DNA of 64,000 nucleotides from Gammaproteobacteria bacterium (GCA_026707735.1 JAPOWH010000003.1:1-64000), one strand, 5' to 3'. Counted from the stretch's first letter, positions 7,883 to 17,472 are shown. Notes: generated by a model not told the origin, from the sequence alone. Numbers and translations: made by a program.

Positions 7883-9892
7883 ATGGCATCGACACACGAT
7901 CCCCACCTGTGGTTGGAAGAAGTTGAAGGAGAGGAGCCGCTCAATTGGGCAGAACAGAAAAACCTCAAGACAAAAGAACGATTTTGTACCACGAGCAGTT
8001 TCGGGGCACAACAAGAAAAAATTCTTGCAATTCTTGATTCCGACGAACGAATCCCAGGTTTTGTTGCTTACGGAACCGATCTTTACAACTTTTGGCAGGA
8101 TAAAGCTCACCCACGAGGCATTTGGCGTCGAACCACCTTGGAGGAGTACAAAACTAGAGATCCTGCGTGGGAAACGATTCTGGACCTAGATGCATTAGCT
8201 AAAGCCGAAGACGAAGACTGGGTGTGGGGCGGACATTCCATGCTTCGTCCGGATCACGATAGGGCACTAATTCATCTCTCTCGAGGGGGAGGCGATGCCG
8301 CAGTGGTGAGAGAGTTCGACTTGCAGAAGAGGGGCTTTCTTGAGAACGGTTTCAGGGTTCCTGAAGCGAAATCGAATGTCAGTTGGGCGGGCAGGGACAG
8401 ACTGTTGATCGGTACTGATTTTGGATCGGAATCATTGACAGATTCCGGATATCCAATGACGGTGTGCGTATGGGAGAGGGGAAAGCAACTGTCAACTGCG
8501 CGTGAAATCTTTCGTGGAGAGAGCACAGACGTGGGGGTTGGTGCCCATTCTGACCCCTGGAATGGCAACTCTGAGTACTACATTACGCGTGGGACGGACT
8601 TCTACAACTCCGAGCTGTTTGTCTATCGAGACGGCCAACTTGAACGTGTGAACAAACCCAGCAGTGCAAATGCAATGATCCATAGGGGCGCATTGATTCT
8701 TCGCCTGAAGACGGATTGGAATTCGTACAAGGCGGGTAGCCTTTTGATTGGTGAAGTCTGTGCAAACACAGCTGACTCGACCAACTTGGACATACTCTTT
8801 GAACCAGACGAAAGTTCTACGCTTGAGGGATGGAGTACAACCAAGGATTCGGTCGTGCTCAATGTATCCGAAAACGTAAGAACCCGAGCATATAGTGCCG
8901 TCAAAACAGACACTGGCTGGCGAGTTGACAGAATTGGCAGCGAATCTGGCTTTTTGAACGAATCGGCGCATGGTTTTGATTCGGACACCAGCGACATTTA
9001 CGTAGTGAATTCAGAGAGCTTTCTTGAGCCGCCGTCCGTTTCAATCGGGCAGTCTGGTTCAACTTTGGAAACTCTCAAGCAAGCACCTTCGTTCTTTAAT
9101 GAGTCAAAGTTTGCTGCGTCTCAACATTGGGCAACATCGCAAGACGGCACACGCATACCCTACTACGAGATCCGGCCCGCTAGTGCTGAAGGTCCGACAC
9201 CAACACTGCTTTACGGGTACGGTGGTTTTGAAGTTTCAATGCTGCCGCAGTATTCCGGCACAGTCGGGGTTGGGTGGTTGGAACGAGGTGGCAGCTATGT
9301 CGTTGCGAACATTCGCGGAGGAGGGGAGTTTGGACCGGCGTGGCACCATGCGGCGTTGAGAGAATGCCGCCACAGAGCATATGACGACTTCATTGCCGTT
9401 GCTGAGGACTTGATAGATCGCGGAGTCGTTAGACAAAGCCAACTTGGTATACAAGGCGGCAGCAACGGCGGACTGTTGATGGGAAACATGTATACGCGCA
9501 GGCCAGACTTATTCGGAGCGATTGCGTGCCAAGTGCCTCTTCTTGATATGAGCAGATATCACTTGCTCTTGGCCGGGGCTAGCTGGATGGCCGAGTATGG
9601 CGATCCCGAAAATCCAGACGATTGGGAGTTTCTCAAGAATTATTCGCCGTACCAAAACGTTGACAGCGACGGGAACTACCCTCCAATCCTAATTACAACG
9701 TCGACTCGCGACGATCGAGTTCATCCAGGACATGCTCGAAAAATGGCCGCGAGGCTTGAGGAGTTTGGACATACTGTCTACTACTACGAAAACACTGCCG
9801 GCGGGCATGCTGGAGCGGCGGACAATACTCAACGAGCATTCATGCAGACATTGGTGTACGAGTTTCTATGGGAAACTCTGTCAAACGCATAG
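7883..9892 (+). CDS. Prolyl oligopeptidase family (S9) serine peptidase
   Basis: The 669-residue protein has an N-terminal beta-propeller half, starting with the family-typical D-P-H-L-W-L-E-E-V, and a C-terminal alpha/beta hydrolase half. The nucleophile motif G-G-S-N-G-G, the Asp in T-R-D-D-R-V-H-P and the His in G-G-H-A-G form the catalytic triad. Length and order fit S9A enzymes of the prolyl oligopeptidase/oligopeptidase B group, which cleave short peptides. No signal peptide is seen, so it is probably cytoplasmic. The frame is open from a GTG at 7847, but the ATG at 7883 directly before the conserved N-terminus is the better start. Confidence 0.9.
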   Translation: MASTHDPHLWLEEVEGEEPLNWAEQKNLKTKERFCTTSSFGAQQEKILAILDSDERIPGFVAYGTDLYNFWQDKAHPRGIWRRTTLEEYKTRDPAWETILDLDALAKAEDEDWVWGGHSMLRPDHDRALIHLSRGGGDAAVVREFDLQKRGFLENGFRVPEAKSNVSWAGRDRLLIGTDFGSESLTDSGYPMTVCVWERGKQLSTAREIFRGESTDVGVGAHSDPWNGNSEYYITRGTDFYNSELFVYRDGQLERVNKPSSANAMIHRGALILRLKTDWNSYKAGSLLIGEVCANTADSTNLDILFEPDESSTLEGWSTTKDSVVLNVSENVRTRAYSAVKTDTGWRVDRIGSESGFLNESAHGFDSDTSDIYVVNSESFLEPPSVSIGQSGSTLETLKQAPSFFNESKFAASQHWATSQDGTRIPYYEIRPASAEGPTPTLLYGYGGFEVSMLPQYSGTVGVGWLERGGSYVVANIRGGGEFGPAWHHAALRECRHRAYDDFIAVAEDLIDRGVVRQSQLGIQGGSNGGLLMGNMYTRRPDLFGAIACQVPLLDMSRYHLLLAGASWMAEYGDPENPDDWEFLKNYSPYQNVDSDGNYPPILITTSTRDDRVHPGHARKMAARLEEFGHTVYYYENTAGGHAGAADNTQRAFMQTLVYEFLWETLSNA

Positions 9893-9907
9893 GCGCTTTG
9901 GGTTTCG

Positions 9908-10180
9908 CTACGTAGCTTCTCCATAGGCGCAGTACGGTCGATCGAGCGTAGCTATTCGCTGGCAGGTCCCCGTGTTTTCAACCAAAAGGGAGTCAAGCTT
10001 GCGACGCAGTCCCTGAAAGAAACCTATAACTTTGGTCTGAAATACTAGAACGGCAATCACGATAGTTGCGCACAACACAACCAACGCCCGATGCACTCGA
10101 TCAGTACTAATGACTGTGTACGAAAGAAACAGTGTAGTTACGACTAGCAGTGTCCGCACAAGTCTCAACTGTAATATCAA
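9908..10180 (-). CDS. Small membrane protein, unknown
   Basis: A 90-codon ORF starts with TTG and predicts two hydrophobic helices (about residues 5-25 and 30-50), followed by a short basic and polar tail. It lies convergent to the S9 peptidase gene and overlaps no other gene. Ribosome binding is weak, and I recognise no family. It may be a real small inner-membrane protein, but chance is not excluded. Confidence 0.4.
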   Translation of the reverse strand: MILQLRLVRTLLVVTTLFLSYTVISTDRVHRALVVLCATIVIAVLVFQTKVIGFFQGLRRKLDSLLVENTGTCQRIATLDRPYCAYGEAT

Positions 10181-10456
10181 ATCGCGGCGCGTTATCTCCG
10201 CTTAATCAACCCTTGTTGTCTTGGAGCGGTCCAAATCTCGAATGCGTCGTACCATAGCGATGATCTAAAGGTGATTGATGCGAGGTGTAAACTCCGCTAA
10301 GTCTACCGCCGATTCAGTTGTCAGCAAGTCCAATCCTCACTAAGTACGTTCGAACAGCGTAAGTGTATTTCGACGACTGTGTAGCAACTGCTTGAATAGA
10401 TGCGACGTTTGCAGCAATCTGTCTGACCGCATACAGTTGTTGAGGTACCGCGCTTG

Positions 10457-11704
10457 CTAGTTTCTTCTCACGTCGCGAAACGGTCCAGAGTCCAGCCGGG
10501 GTTCCTTTTCCATGCCCAGCACTCGTTCCGCAATGATGTTCTTCTGAATTTCGTCGGTTCCTCCTGCAATTGAGATGGCTGGTACAGATAGGAGAATTTC
10601 TGCAATTAATCCGTCCAAAGGACCGTCTTCACCAGCAAGCATCGATTCCATTCCAGAAGTCATCGTGTGCACTTTAAGGGCTTGTTTGGCAATCTGACTG
10701 TTGGCGAGTTTCCCCAGCGATCCTTCGGGACCTTGAGATTGGCCTTGCTGTTGTGCTGCTCGTGCTCGTGACGCTGTCCATTCCGCGCATTTGGACATCA
10801 TCAGCAGACGTGAGAGTTCTTGTCGTGTTGCATGATCTTCAATGCTTTTCGTCGCGAGTGCTCGGTCGACTGCGAGGTCCACCCGACCTGCACGCTGCGG
10901 ATACCAGGTATAGGGTTCTGTGAGCAATGCGCTCTCCTTTGCTTCTTCTTCATAAATGGACCCGTCTGATCTTCGATTCAGTCCTTGGCCTGTCAGTGCG
11001 TTGGCGGCTCGTCGTTCATACATTAGCGTGGTCATGGCAACCCGCCATCCATTGCCTTCGTCGTCTACTCGCATATTTAGCGGAATTGTCGCGTTAGTGA
11101 AGAACACCTGGTTGAACGACGCATAGCCATTCATTTGTCTTAGCGGCTGCACGTCGACACCACCCTGTCGCATGTCAATTACAAAGTAGGTCATGCCTTG
11201 ATGCTTGGGCACGTCCCAATTTGTTCGTGCAAGCAACAAACCAAAATCAGCGTGATGGGCGGAAGTGGTCCAAACTTTCTGCCCGTTGACGATCCACACA
11301 CCGCCTTGTTGCTCCGCGCGTGTAGTCACCCCGGCCAAGTCCGATCCGCTTCCAGGTTCGCTGAATAGTTGGCACCAGATTTCCTCTCCGGTGAGAATGC
11401 GTCGCAGAAAACGTTCTCGTTGTTCGTCCGTCCCATGCGCCAGCAATGTTTCAGCAGCTAATAGTCGAATGCCGGTACGCGCAACTCCCACTGCGCCAAA
11501 GCGATTGAATTCCTCTAGCACGACCGGGACTAGCCCTGGAGGCAGGTCCACGCCGAACCATCGAGATGGCCAGGCCGGCATGCCCCATCCTGAGTCTACG
11601 AGCGTGTTGCGCCAGTCGATCAATTTGGCGTTGGGATTCCAATTGGCCCTCAGCCACTCTCTGACATCCTGTCGTACTTTGCTCTCGCTCCAGTCCACGT
11701 TCAC
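10457..11704 (-). CDS. Acyl-CoA dehydrogenase (second of a pair)
   Basis: The 415-residue flavoprotein has the acyl-CoA dehydrogenase signatures: F-S-E-P-G-S-G-S-D-L-A-G, then G-Q-K-V-W-T-T-S-A-H, and a C-terminal A-G-G-T-D-E-I-Q-K-N-I-I-A-E-R-V-L-G. I start it at the GTG at 11704, which overlaps the stop of the upstream dehydrogenase gene as GTGA. The open frame runs further upstream to 11950, but that part lies inside the neighbouring gene and has no homology character. Adjacent, coupled pairs like this often form heteromeric dehydrogenases acting on bulky acyl-CoAs such as steroid side chains. That assignment is by analogy. Confidence 0.88.
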   Translation of the reverse strand: MNVDWSESKVRQDVREWLRANWNPNAKLIDWRNTLVDSGWGMPAWPSRWFGVDLPPGLVPVVLEEFNRFGAVGVARTGIRLLAAETLLAHGTDEQRERFLRRILTGEEIWCQLFSEPGSGSDLAGVTTRAEQQGGVWIVNGQKVWTTSAHHADFGLLLARTNWDVPKHQGMTYFVIDMRQGGVDVQPLRQMNGYASFNQVFFTNATIPLNMRVDDEGNGWRVAMTTLMYERRAANALTGQGLNRRSDGSIYEEEAKESALLTEPYTWYPQRAGRVDLAVDRALATKSIEDHATRQELSRLLMMSKCAEWTASRARAAQQQGQSQGPEGSLGKLANSQIAKQALKVHTMTSGMESMLAGEDGPLDGLIAEILLSVPAISIAGGTDEIQKNIIAERVLGMEKEPRLDSGPFRDVRRN

Positions 11705-12801
11705 ACACCGAGCTCTTGCAGATATCTCTCTCGATGAAACGAGGAATCGCCAAGGTACACCTCGGAGCTCTTCGCTCGGCGATACCAGAGATGAGTGTCG
11801 TTTTCCCAAGTGAACCCAATGCCACCGTGCACTTGTATGCAATCCAGTGCAGCCCGAACAAAAACGTCGCTTGCCATGGCCTTGGCAATGCTGGCCAACT
11901 GGGAGCGATTCAGGTCTTCGTGGTCCATCGCTTCGGCCGCTCGGTAGCAAGCTGACTTGGCAAGTTCGACATCAAGAAGCAACTCCGCACACTTGTGCTT
12001 GATTGCTTGCAGCGAACCTATGGTTCGGCCGAACTGAACTCTAGTGGATGCATATTCGACTGCCGAGTCGAGCATCCGTTGAGCCCCTCCTATCATTTCA
12101 TTGGCCAATGCCACTACAGCCAAATCCAGGAAAGCTTGGTATTTGGACTCGTCGATTGCGCCCAGTTCGATGGCCTTCACGCTATCAAATCGAATAGTTG
12201 AAAGGCGTCGAGTCAGATCAATTGAGTCCAAGGCTACGTAGTCGATCCCTGCTGAGTTTGCTTCAACGGCATACAACCCGTAGCGGTCCGAAATATTTGA
12301 TCGCGCAGCAATAATCAACAAATCGGCGCTGGGTCCGTCGAACACAAAGGTTTTTTCGCCGCTAAGTGAGCCATTGTTTGCCGAACACTCAAACTCCTGC
12401 AAATTCCATTTGGCGTTGCGTTCAATAAAGGCGAGTGTCGCCTTGCTATCGCCAGAGACTACATCTGTGAGAAAGGTTGCTGTGTTTGCACCCTCGCAAC
12501 ACATTAGCGCGTTTACGCTCAAGACGTTCGATGAGAGGAAGGGTCCGCTGTAAAGCGCTCTTCCCATTTCTTCCAGTACGATGCAGGTCTCAACGTAGGA
12601 GAGTCCTGCTCCTCCTTGCTCAACCGGTGCGTGTATGCCTCCCAATCCAAGGTCACGTACCAATGATCTCCACACATCCTGATCGTGACCATTGGTCGAG
12701 CGGATTTGATTGCGTGTTTCCGCGATAGGACAACGAGACTCGAGGAATTGAGCCACAGTTTCGCGTAACTGGTTCTGTTCGTCTGTAAATGCAAACTCCA
12801 T
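11701..12801 (-). CDS. Acyl-CoA dehydrogenase (first of a pair)
   Basis: The 366-residue protein starts with the family-typical F-A-F-T-D-E-Q-N-Q-L-R-E-T-V. It ends with Q-V-H-G-G-I-G-F-T-W-E-N-D-T-H-L-W and Y-L-G-D-S, which fits the FadE-type acyl-CoA dehydrogenase fold. It is shorter than its partner and has a divergent middle domain, as expected of one half of a heteromer. It lies 7 bases after the small lipoprotein gene and overlaps the next dehydrogenase by 4 bases. The four-gene order TauD-like, lipoprotein, ACAD, ACAD therefore looks like one leftward operon. It introduces an alpha-beta double bond into an unknown acyl-CoA. Confidence 0.87.
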   Translation of the reverse strand: MEFAFTDEQNQLRETVAQFLESRCPIAETRNQIRSTNGHDQDVWRSLVRDLGLGGIHAPVEQGGAGLSYVETCIVLEEMGRALYSGPFLSSNVLSVNALMCCEGANTATFLTDVVSGDSKATLAFIERNAKWNLQEFECSANNGSLSGEKTFVFDGPSADLLIIAARSNISDRYGLYAVEANSAGIDYVALDSIDLTRRLSTIRFDSVKAIELGAIDESKYQAFLDLAVVALANEMIGGAQRMLDSAVEYASTRVQFGRTIGSLQAIKHKCAELLLDVELAKSACYRAAEAMDHEDLNRSQLASIAKAMASDVFVRAALDCIQVHGGIGFTWENDTHLWYRRAKSSEVYLGDSSFHRERYLQELGV

Positions 12802-12808
12802 CGCGGCC

Positions 12809-13192
12809 TTATTGAGTTAGTTCCTCGTCCTGTAGTTCTTCGAAGAGCTTCCGATTGTTTTCCTGCAAGGCTTTCGCTGCCGCTACTTCATCTAGCCACG
12901 GTTGTACGAGTTCCTGACACCGCAATTCGTCCAGGCTAGGAGCGGAATTGAACGACTCAGGGTAGCGTGTGGGGTTCGAGGTTTGCACCGTTTCATTGCA
13001 GTCCTCGATAAACTGCTCATAGGTTAGACCAGAATAGTGGTCTTCCTCAAAATCCAAATGGCGGCAGATACAGCTCTCAACATTGCGGTCATAGGTGACT
13101 TGAGCACGATCATCGCTCTTGTGATTGGAACAACCGAACAAGATGGAGAATAGCAATACTGCAGGGATGCGGCAGATTCGACTGCGGCTCAT
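12809..13192 (-). CDS. Small lipoprotein, function unknown
   Basis: The 127-residue product carries a clear lipoprotein signal: basic start, hydrophobic core and the lipobox L-F-G-C near residue 21. The mature domain has further cysteines (C-I-C-R and single Cys residues) and many acidic residues. Its ATG abuts the TAG of the dioxygenase gene directly and it ends 7 bases before an acyl-CoA dehydrogenase. It is therefore an integral part of a catabolic operon. A lipoprotein there is unusual. A role in substrate capture or transport is a guess only. Confidence 0.72.
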   Translation of the reverse strand: MSRSRICRIPAVLLFSILFGCSNHKSDDRAQVTYDRNVESCICRHLDFEEDHYSGLTYEQFIEDCNETVQTSNPTRYPESFNSAPSLDELRCQELVQPWLDEVAAAKALQENNRKLFEELQDEELTQ

Positions 13193-14002
13193 CTAGGCGG
13201 GCACATCACCCTTTACTACCACTCGCAGCATTGTTCTTGGAGTGTCGTAGTCGAGAATTGCCGTATGCATCACGAGTCGGTTGTCCCAAATGACGAGATC
13301 ACCTGCGTGCCAGCGGTGTCGGTAGACAAATTCCTCGGAAATGGCATGCATCCAAAGAGGCCAGAGGATGCGGTCACTCTCCGCACGATCGATGTCGACT
13401 AGATGAGTTGTGAATTCCGGATTGACGTATAGTGCTTGACTCTCAGTCTCATCGTGTGTCCGGATTACGGGATGAACTGAATCGGGCACATCGTCCCCGA
13501 AACCTTTGCCTGTATGGTTTGCACGAAAACCTTCTATGTCTTGGCGGGAAGGCATGTCGCGCCGATGCGAGCGACGTTTGTCGCGTCTGGCGACATCGAG
13601 CATCTCCAAGGCAAGACGCTGGTTGGAATAGCAAGTATCGCCGCCATGCTTAGGGATTTTTCTCCCATACAACATGGTTATCCGCGGTGGAGTTGGATGC
13701 CAGCTCATATCTGAGTGCCACGAACCCAAGCCTCTACCGCGCACACCGTCCGTACTTGCCAGCACTTGCACGTACGGATTTGTCTTTTTCACGGATGTTG
13801 GATGGGTCAGCAACTCTCCCCATCGAAGACCAAACTGCAGGAGCTCTTCTTCTCGCATATATTGATTGGCCACGACTACAACACCAACTTGATGAAGAAG
13901 CTTGCGTAGTACCGAAACTAGGTCAGCGCTGCACTCTGTCAGGTCGAGACCGGACACGTGTGCGCCCAAAGCCGGCGACAGGCGTTCGTAATCAATAGAC
14001 AT
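13193..14002 (-). CDS. TauD/TfdA-family Fe(II)/2-oxoglutarate dioxygenase
   Basis: The 269-residue protein starts with the family-typical Y-E-R-L-S-P-A-L-G-A-H-V-S-G-L-D-L. It carries the iron-binding H-S-D (in W-H-S-D-M-S-W), the distal His in V-M-H-T-A and the 2-oxoglutarate-binding Arg in R-T-M-L-R-V-V. Length is normal for the family. TauD/TfdA enzymes hydroxylate sulfonates, phenoxyacids, carnitine-like compounds or other small acids. Being first in an operon with two acyl-CoA dehydrogenases suggests it opens the catabolism of a carboxylic acid. The substrate is not predictable. Confidence 0.88.
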   Translation of the reverse strand: MSIDYERLSPALGAHVSGLDLTECSADLVSVLRKLLHQVGVVVVANQYMREEELLQFGLRWGELLTHPTSVKKTNPYVQVLASTDGVRGRGLGSWHSDMSWHPTPPRITMLYGRKIPKHGGDTCYSNQRLALEMLDVARRDKRRSHRRDMPSRQDIEGFRANHTGKGFGDDVPDSVHPVIRTHDETESQALYVNPEFTTHLVDIDRAESDRILWPLWMHAISEEFVYRHRWHAGDLVIWDNRLVMHTAILDYDTPRTMLRVVVKGDVPA

Positions 14003-14065
14003 AGTTCGCGAATTGTTTGGGTCGATTCATGTGTTGCTACTCGTTCTATTCAACTTGCACTACGA

Positions 14066-14710
14066 TTAGTCTTGTATCTTGAATACGCCGCAAGCTAGTC
14101 GAGCGCCGCCGGCACAACCAGCTTCTTCGCCCCCTGGACAGTATGAGTCAGGATCCACATGAATGATTAGTGACGCTCCGTCATCGTCGAAGATCGAGAG
14201 AGGGCCCGGGGATAAAGTGATTCTGGAGGTTATCGTGACGAGTTCCCCATCGCCAGAATCGTCAACCTCGATGTTCACTAGGTCACCAGCATGGAATGGA
14301 TGGTTGCCATCGGGGTGCGAATGTCCGTGAGGCCCGGGGTCGAAGTGGCCTCCCGCGGCAGAACAAGGGGAACATGATCCAGTCTCGTGTATGTGCACGG
14401 CATGTTTGCCAGCTTCGTCTGCTAATCCTTCTACTTTGATGTAGACATCAACAATTTTTACACCTTCGTCGGATGCTCGCTCGACCAGTTCGACTGCACC
14501 GACCTTGACATCGGGATCTTCACACATGGCTAACGGGGCTCGAGCTTGCATCGTGATCGGATGCCGGTCGCTCTGCTCATCCTCAGTCAGAACAGACGAA
14601 CTCACTGAAACTAGCACTGCGGCAAACGCAATAAATGCCCACCTGCCTGTTCGTACCAGTTTCACCGCACTCTGCTCAATTCGGGTTGCTGATTCATTTG
14701 CGTTTGGCAT
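14066..14710 (-). CDS. sodC: Cu/Zn superoxide dismutase-like protein
   Basis: The 214-residue product has an N-terminal hydrophobic segment (export signal or anchor) and then the Cu/Zn SOD fold. Visible landmarks are the copper His pair in H-A-V-H-I-H-E-T-G-S-C, G-G-H-F-D-P, and the C-terminal I-I-H-V-D-P-D-S-Y. The final disulfide-type Cys lies in A-G-G-A-R-L-A-C-G-V. These mark a periplasmic superoxide dismutase. The insert between H-F-D-P and the zinc-site region is rich in His/Gly, as in many bacterial SodC. The start at 14710 has AGGGA five bases upstream; an ORF start at 14728 is less likely. It lies 63 bases upstream of the dioxygenase operon on the same strand. Confidence 0.85.
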   Translation of the reverse strand: MPNANESATRIEQSAVKLVRTGRWAFIAFAAVLVSVSSSVLTEDEQSDRHPITMQARAPLAMCEDPDVKVGAVELVERASDEGVKIVDVYIKVEGLADEAGKHAVHIHETGSCSPCSAAGGHFDPGPHGHSHPDGNHPFHAGDLVNIEVDDSGDGELVTITSRITLSPGPLSIFDDDGASLIIHVDPDSYCPGGEEAGCAGGARLACGVFKIQD

Positions 14711-14992
14711 TGATTCCCTACCTGCCAATCGGTCCTACGCCAAGAATGTTAACAACAAACCACACTCTGTGTTGCACGATAAGTGGGTAAGTCAAAAAGG
14801 CGACACCTCCGTTGGCGTCAATCCCCGAGATTAGACCTGTCCCTGATGTACTGTTTATCGGCTCAGTAGCTGGATGTCTGTCGAAGCAGTCCGACGCATT
14901 TGCAGCCTTGTGCTGGCCAGTGGCGAAAAAGAAGCTGGCCACTGTAAGGTGGCATACTTGCTTTGTTTGAACGTGGGTTCGGAGAGAAAACG

Positions 14993-15364
14993 ATGACTAT
15001 TTCAGAGGACGTTCGTGTACTTGGCAGATTGAGCTATGGGCAGGTAGTGATTGTCTTGTTAGCTGGATGGGCTGCTTGGTGGTTCACGCATGCTGTTGTT
15101 AACGCGGTTGTAGGCTTTGTAGGCTTGTGGCTGTTTAACTTTGACGAGCAAATAATTTCAGGAGCTGAACAAACCTCGAGCAGTTCCCAACTAGGTGCGT
15201 ATATTCTTCAATTGAGAATGATGGGAATTGTCTTGACGCCGTTTATCAACTTGGCGAGTTTGATCGCGGGTTTTTGGATCGCGTACTTCACATTTGGCAG
15301 GTTCAAGAACGCACAAGTTCGCAATGACTCTAATGAGGACTCGTTTAGCCCGTCCCAAGCTTAA
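14993..15364 (+). CDS. Membrane protein with several helices, unknown
   Basis: The 123-residue protein starts at the ATG at 14993, which has GGAGAG at 14981-14986. An ORF from 14963 is open but lacks a ribosome site. Hydrophobic segments lie at about residues 15-50, rich in Trp and Val, and around 80-105. A polar serine-rich stretch separates them and the tail is hydrophilic. I do not recognise a family with certainty. It stands alone between divergent and convergent neighbours, so its role is open. Confidence 0.6.
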   Translation: MTISEDVRVLGRLSYGQVVIVLLAGWAAWWFTHAVVNAVVGFVGLWLFNFDEQIISGAEQTSSSSQLGAYILQLRMMGIVLTPFINLASLIAGFWIAYFTFGRFKNAQVRNDSNEDSFSPSQA

Positions 15365-15546
15365 TTCATTGGAATCGCACGTTTTGGGCGGGCTCACTAA
15401 GTAGTATCTTCACAAGTTCCCGACCGGGTACTTACTGCGAGATTGGAGTTGGTTGGCTTTGTTTCAAATTGGTTCGTTAACAGGCTGCACGCTACTTCTG
15501 TTTGAGTCAGCAGAGTAGTCAACTGACGACTCACAAGGAGGCGAAC

Positions 15547-16587
15547 ATGTCGAAAATTCAGAATGACCTGCGAATCGACCCGGGAATCCGCAAGACATTT
15601 GGCTCGATGCCAGATCCCATTAATCCTGGAGACGTTGAGAGTCGGGAGCAAATGTTGCAGGAAGCCAACACTCCCGAGGCAATTGCATTTAGGGAGCAGC
15701 AGGAGAAGGGGACCAACTCGATAGACACTGAAGAGCTCGCACCATCGAGCGGTCTCGATGTGTCAACGTTGGAGTTTGAGTCGCACCCAGATGAAAACCC
15801 AGTAAAGATTCAATTTTTCAGGCCAAAACACGATAAACCGGTGCCGTGCGTGTATCACATTCACGGTGGAGGAATGATGTCGGCATCGTGCTTTATGGGG
15901 AACTATCGCGTTTGGGGACGCATGATCGCGAATTGCGGCGTTGCGGTCGCCATGGTGGACTTCCGCAATTGCCTTACCCCTTCCTCCTCCAAGGAAGTTG
16001 CGCCATTTCCAGCAGGATTGAACGATTGCGTGTCCGGCGTGAAATGGTTGGTCGATTCCCACGACGCTTTGGGCATCGATGCTGCAAACGTCATTGTTGC
16101 AGGAGAAAGTGGCGGCGGCAATCTTACGTTGGCCACTGGATTGAAAATGTCTAGAGAAGGGTCGATTGGGCTAATACATGGTTTGTACGCGTTATGTCCC
16201 TATATCGCTGGTGAATGGCCGCAGCAGAGATTTCCTTCGACGATTGAAAACAATGGGTTCCTACTTGAACTTGGCAACAACCGAGGCGCGATGGCCTATG
16301 GAATCGATGAGTTGGAGAATAGAAATCCGCTGGCTTGGCCCATCTTTGCAACTGAGGAAGACGTGAAGGACTTTCCCCCAACAATGATCAGCGTCAACGA
16401 ATTTGACCCCCTGCGAGACGAAGGAATCGAGTTCTATCGATTGCTTCTAAGGACTGGAGTGCCCGCCTATTGCAGAGAAGTCAAGGGAACTATTCATGGA
16501 ACCGAGTTGTTCCCTAGTGCCAATCCGAAAATTTCGCGTGAGACAGCAAGAAGCGTAGCGGATTTCTGCAAAGGAAATACTCGATAG
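15547..16587 (+). CDS. Alpha/beta hydrolase, hormone-sensitive lipase family
   Basis: The 346-residue enzyme carries the HSL-family oxyanion motif H-G-G-G followed by M-M-S-A-S, the nucleophile G-E-S-G-G-G, the Asp in E-F-D-P-L-R-D-E and the His in G-T-I-H-G-T-E. These define an esterase/lipase of the HSL group with acyl ester or carboxylester substrates. The ATG at 15547 has a perfect AAGGAGG at 15536-15542, which decides the start against an ORF beginning at 15502. No signal peptide is visible, so it is cytoplasmic. It runs convergent to the LLM gene. Confidence 0.87.
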   Translation: MSKIQNDLRIDPGIRKTFGSMPDPINPGDVESREQMLQEANTPEAIAFREQQEKGTNSIDTEELAPSSGLDVSTLEFESHPDENPVKIQFFRPKHDKPVPCVYHIHGGGMMSASCFMGNYRVWGRMIANCGVAVAMVDFRNCLTPSSSKEVAPFPAGLNDCVSGVKWLVDSHDALGIDAANVIVAGESGGGNLTLATGLKMSREGSIGLIHGLYALCPYIAGEWPQQRFPSTIENNGFLLELGNNRGAMAYGIDELENRNPLAWPIFATEEDVKDFPPTMISVNEFDPLRDEGIEFYRLLLRTGVPAYCREVKGTIHGTELFPSANPKISRETARSVADFCKGNTR

Positions 16588-16598
16588 AATTCGAATCG

Positions 16599-17414
16599 TT
16601 ATTGCATCGTCGTAGCAAGATCCTCTATGAGTTGCAGGATGCGGTCTTCGTCGTTCGGCATGAGGGATATCAGTCGGTGCACTCCTACTTCCGCGAATCC
16701 CTCGATTATCTCGGTATCGATTCTCAAAGATGGGGTGATGCTGATTTCTAGCTGACTGCCTCCATCAATCGCGTGAAGCGTGTCCAAAACACGCTTTGTC
16801 TGTTCAACATTCATGGCAAATCCGTACCATCCCTGAGCACATCGAGCTGCTCTGCGCAACGCAGCTTCGCTGGTTCCACCCACCACAATCGGCGGGCCGC
16901 CTTGTTGAGCCGGTCGAGGCATAGCCTGAATGCCGTCAAAGTTCCAGAATCTTCCGTGGTACGAAGGTTGCGGGTCATTCCACAGCGATCGCATGACTTC
17001 TATTGCTTCGTCGGTCCTCGCACCTCGTTCTGCAAACGGCACACCCAATGCACTGAATTCCTGGTGAAGATATCCAGCGCCGATACCGAGTATTAGACGT
17101 CCCTTGGATAAGTAGTCCAGGCTTGCCATTTCCTTGGCCAAGACCAATGGGTTTCGTTGAGCTATGAGGGTAATTCCGGTACCAAGTTTGATTCGCTCAG
17201 TAGCGGCCGCAACAAAAGCCAAGTTCGTGGATGGATGCACCATCGGATAGTCAGGTGCGGCAGGCGACGGCGGTTGCCTAGGTTCAGGCAACACAACGTG
17301 CTCCCCAGTCCAGAGCGACTCCAATCCAGCCTCTTCGGCTTGTTTCGCTACTCGCTTGGCAACATCAGGGTTTGAGCATATTCCCGAGTTGATTCCAAAC
17401 AGTCCTACTTTCAT
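16599..17414 (-). CDS. LLM-class flavin-dependent oxidoreductase (F420-type)
   Basis: The 271-residue protein starts with M-K-V-G-L-F-G-I-N and has the luciferase-like barrel landmarks E-A-G-L-E-S-L-W-T-G-E-H, I-K-L-G-T-G-I-T and L-S-K-G-R-L-I-L-G-I-G-A-G. This pattern is common in probable F420-dependent or FMN-dependent oxidoreductases. The start at 17414 is preferred because GGGAG lies eight bases upstream; a longer start at 17429 is possible. It follows a crotonase-type gene by about 58 bases on the same strand, so both are probably co-transcribed. The substrate is unknown. Confidence 0.87.
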   Translation of the reverse strand: MKVGLFGINSGICSNPDVAKRVAKQAEEAGLESLWTGEHVVLPEPRQPPSPAAPDYPMVHPSTNLAFVAAATERIKLGTGITLIAQRNPLVLAKEMASLDYLSKGRLILGIGAGYLHQEFSALGVPFAERGARTDEAIEVMRSLWNDPQPSYHGRFWNFDGIQAMPRPAQQGGPPIVVGGTSEAALRRAARCAQGWYGFAMNVEQTKRVLDTLHAIDGGSQLEISITPSLRIDTEIIEGFAEVGVHRLISLMPNDEDRILQLIEDLATTMQ

Positions 17415-17472
17415 GACATTTGCTCCCATTCAATATCTGGAATTTGGGTTAGCCCGAAGTGTTCTTCGTTTG

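Noticed and set aside
11705-11950. 5' extension of the second acyl-CoA dehydrogenase frame
   Set aside because: It lies inside the first dehydrogenase gene in another frame and has no family character; the GTG at 11704 with stop/start overlap is the better start.
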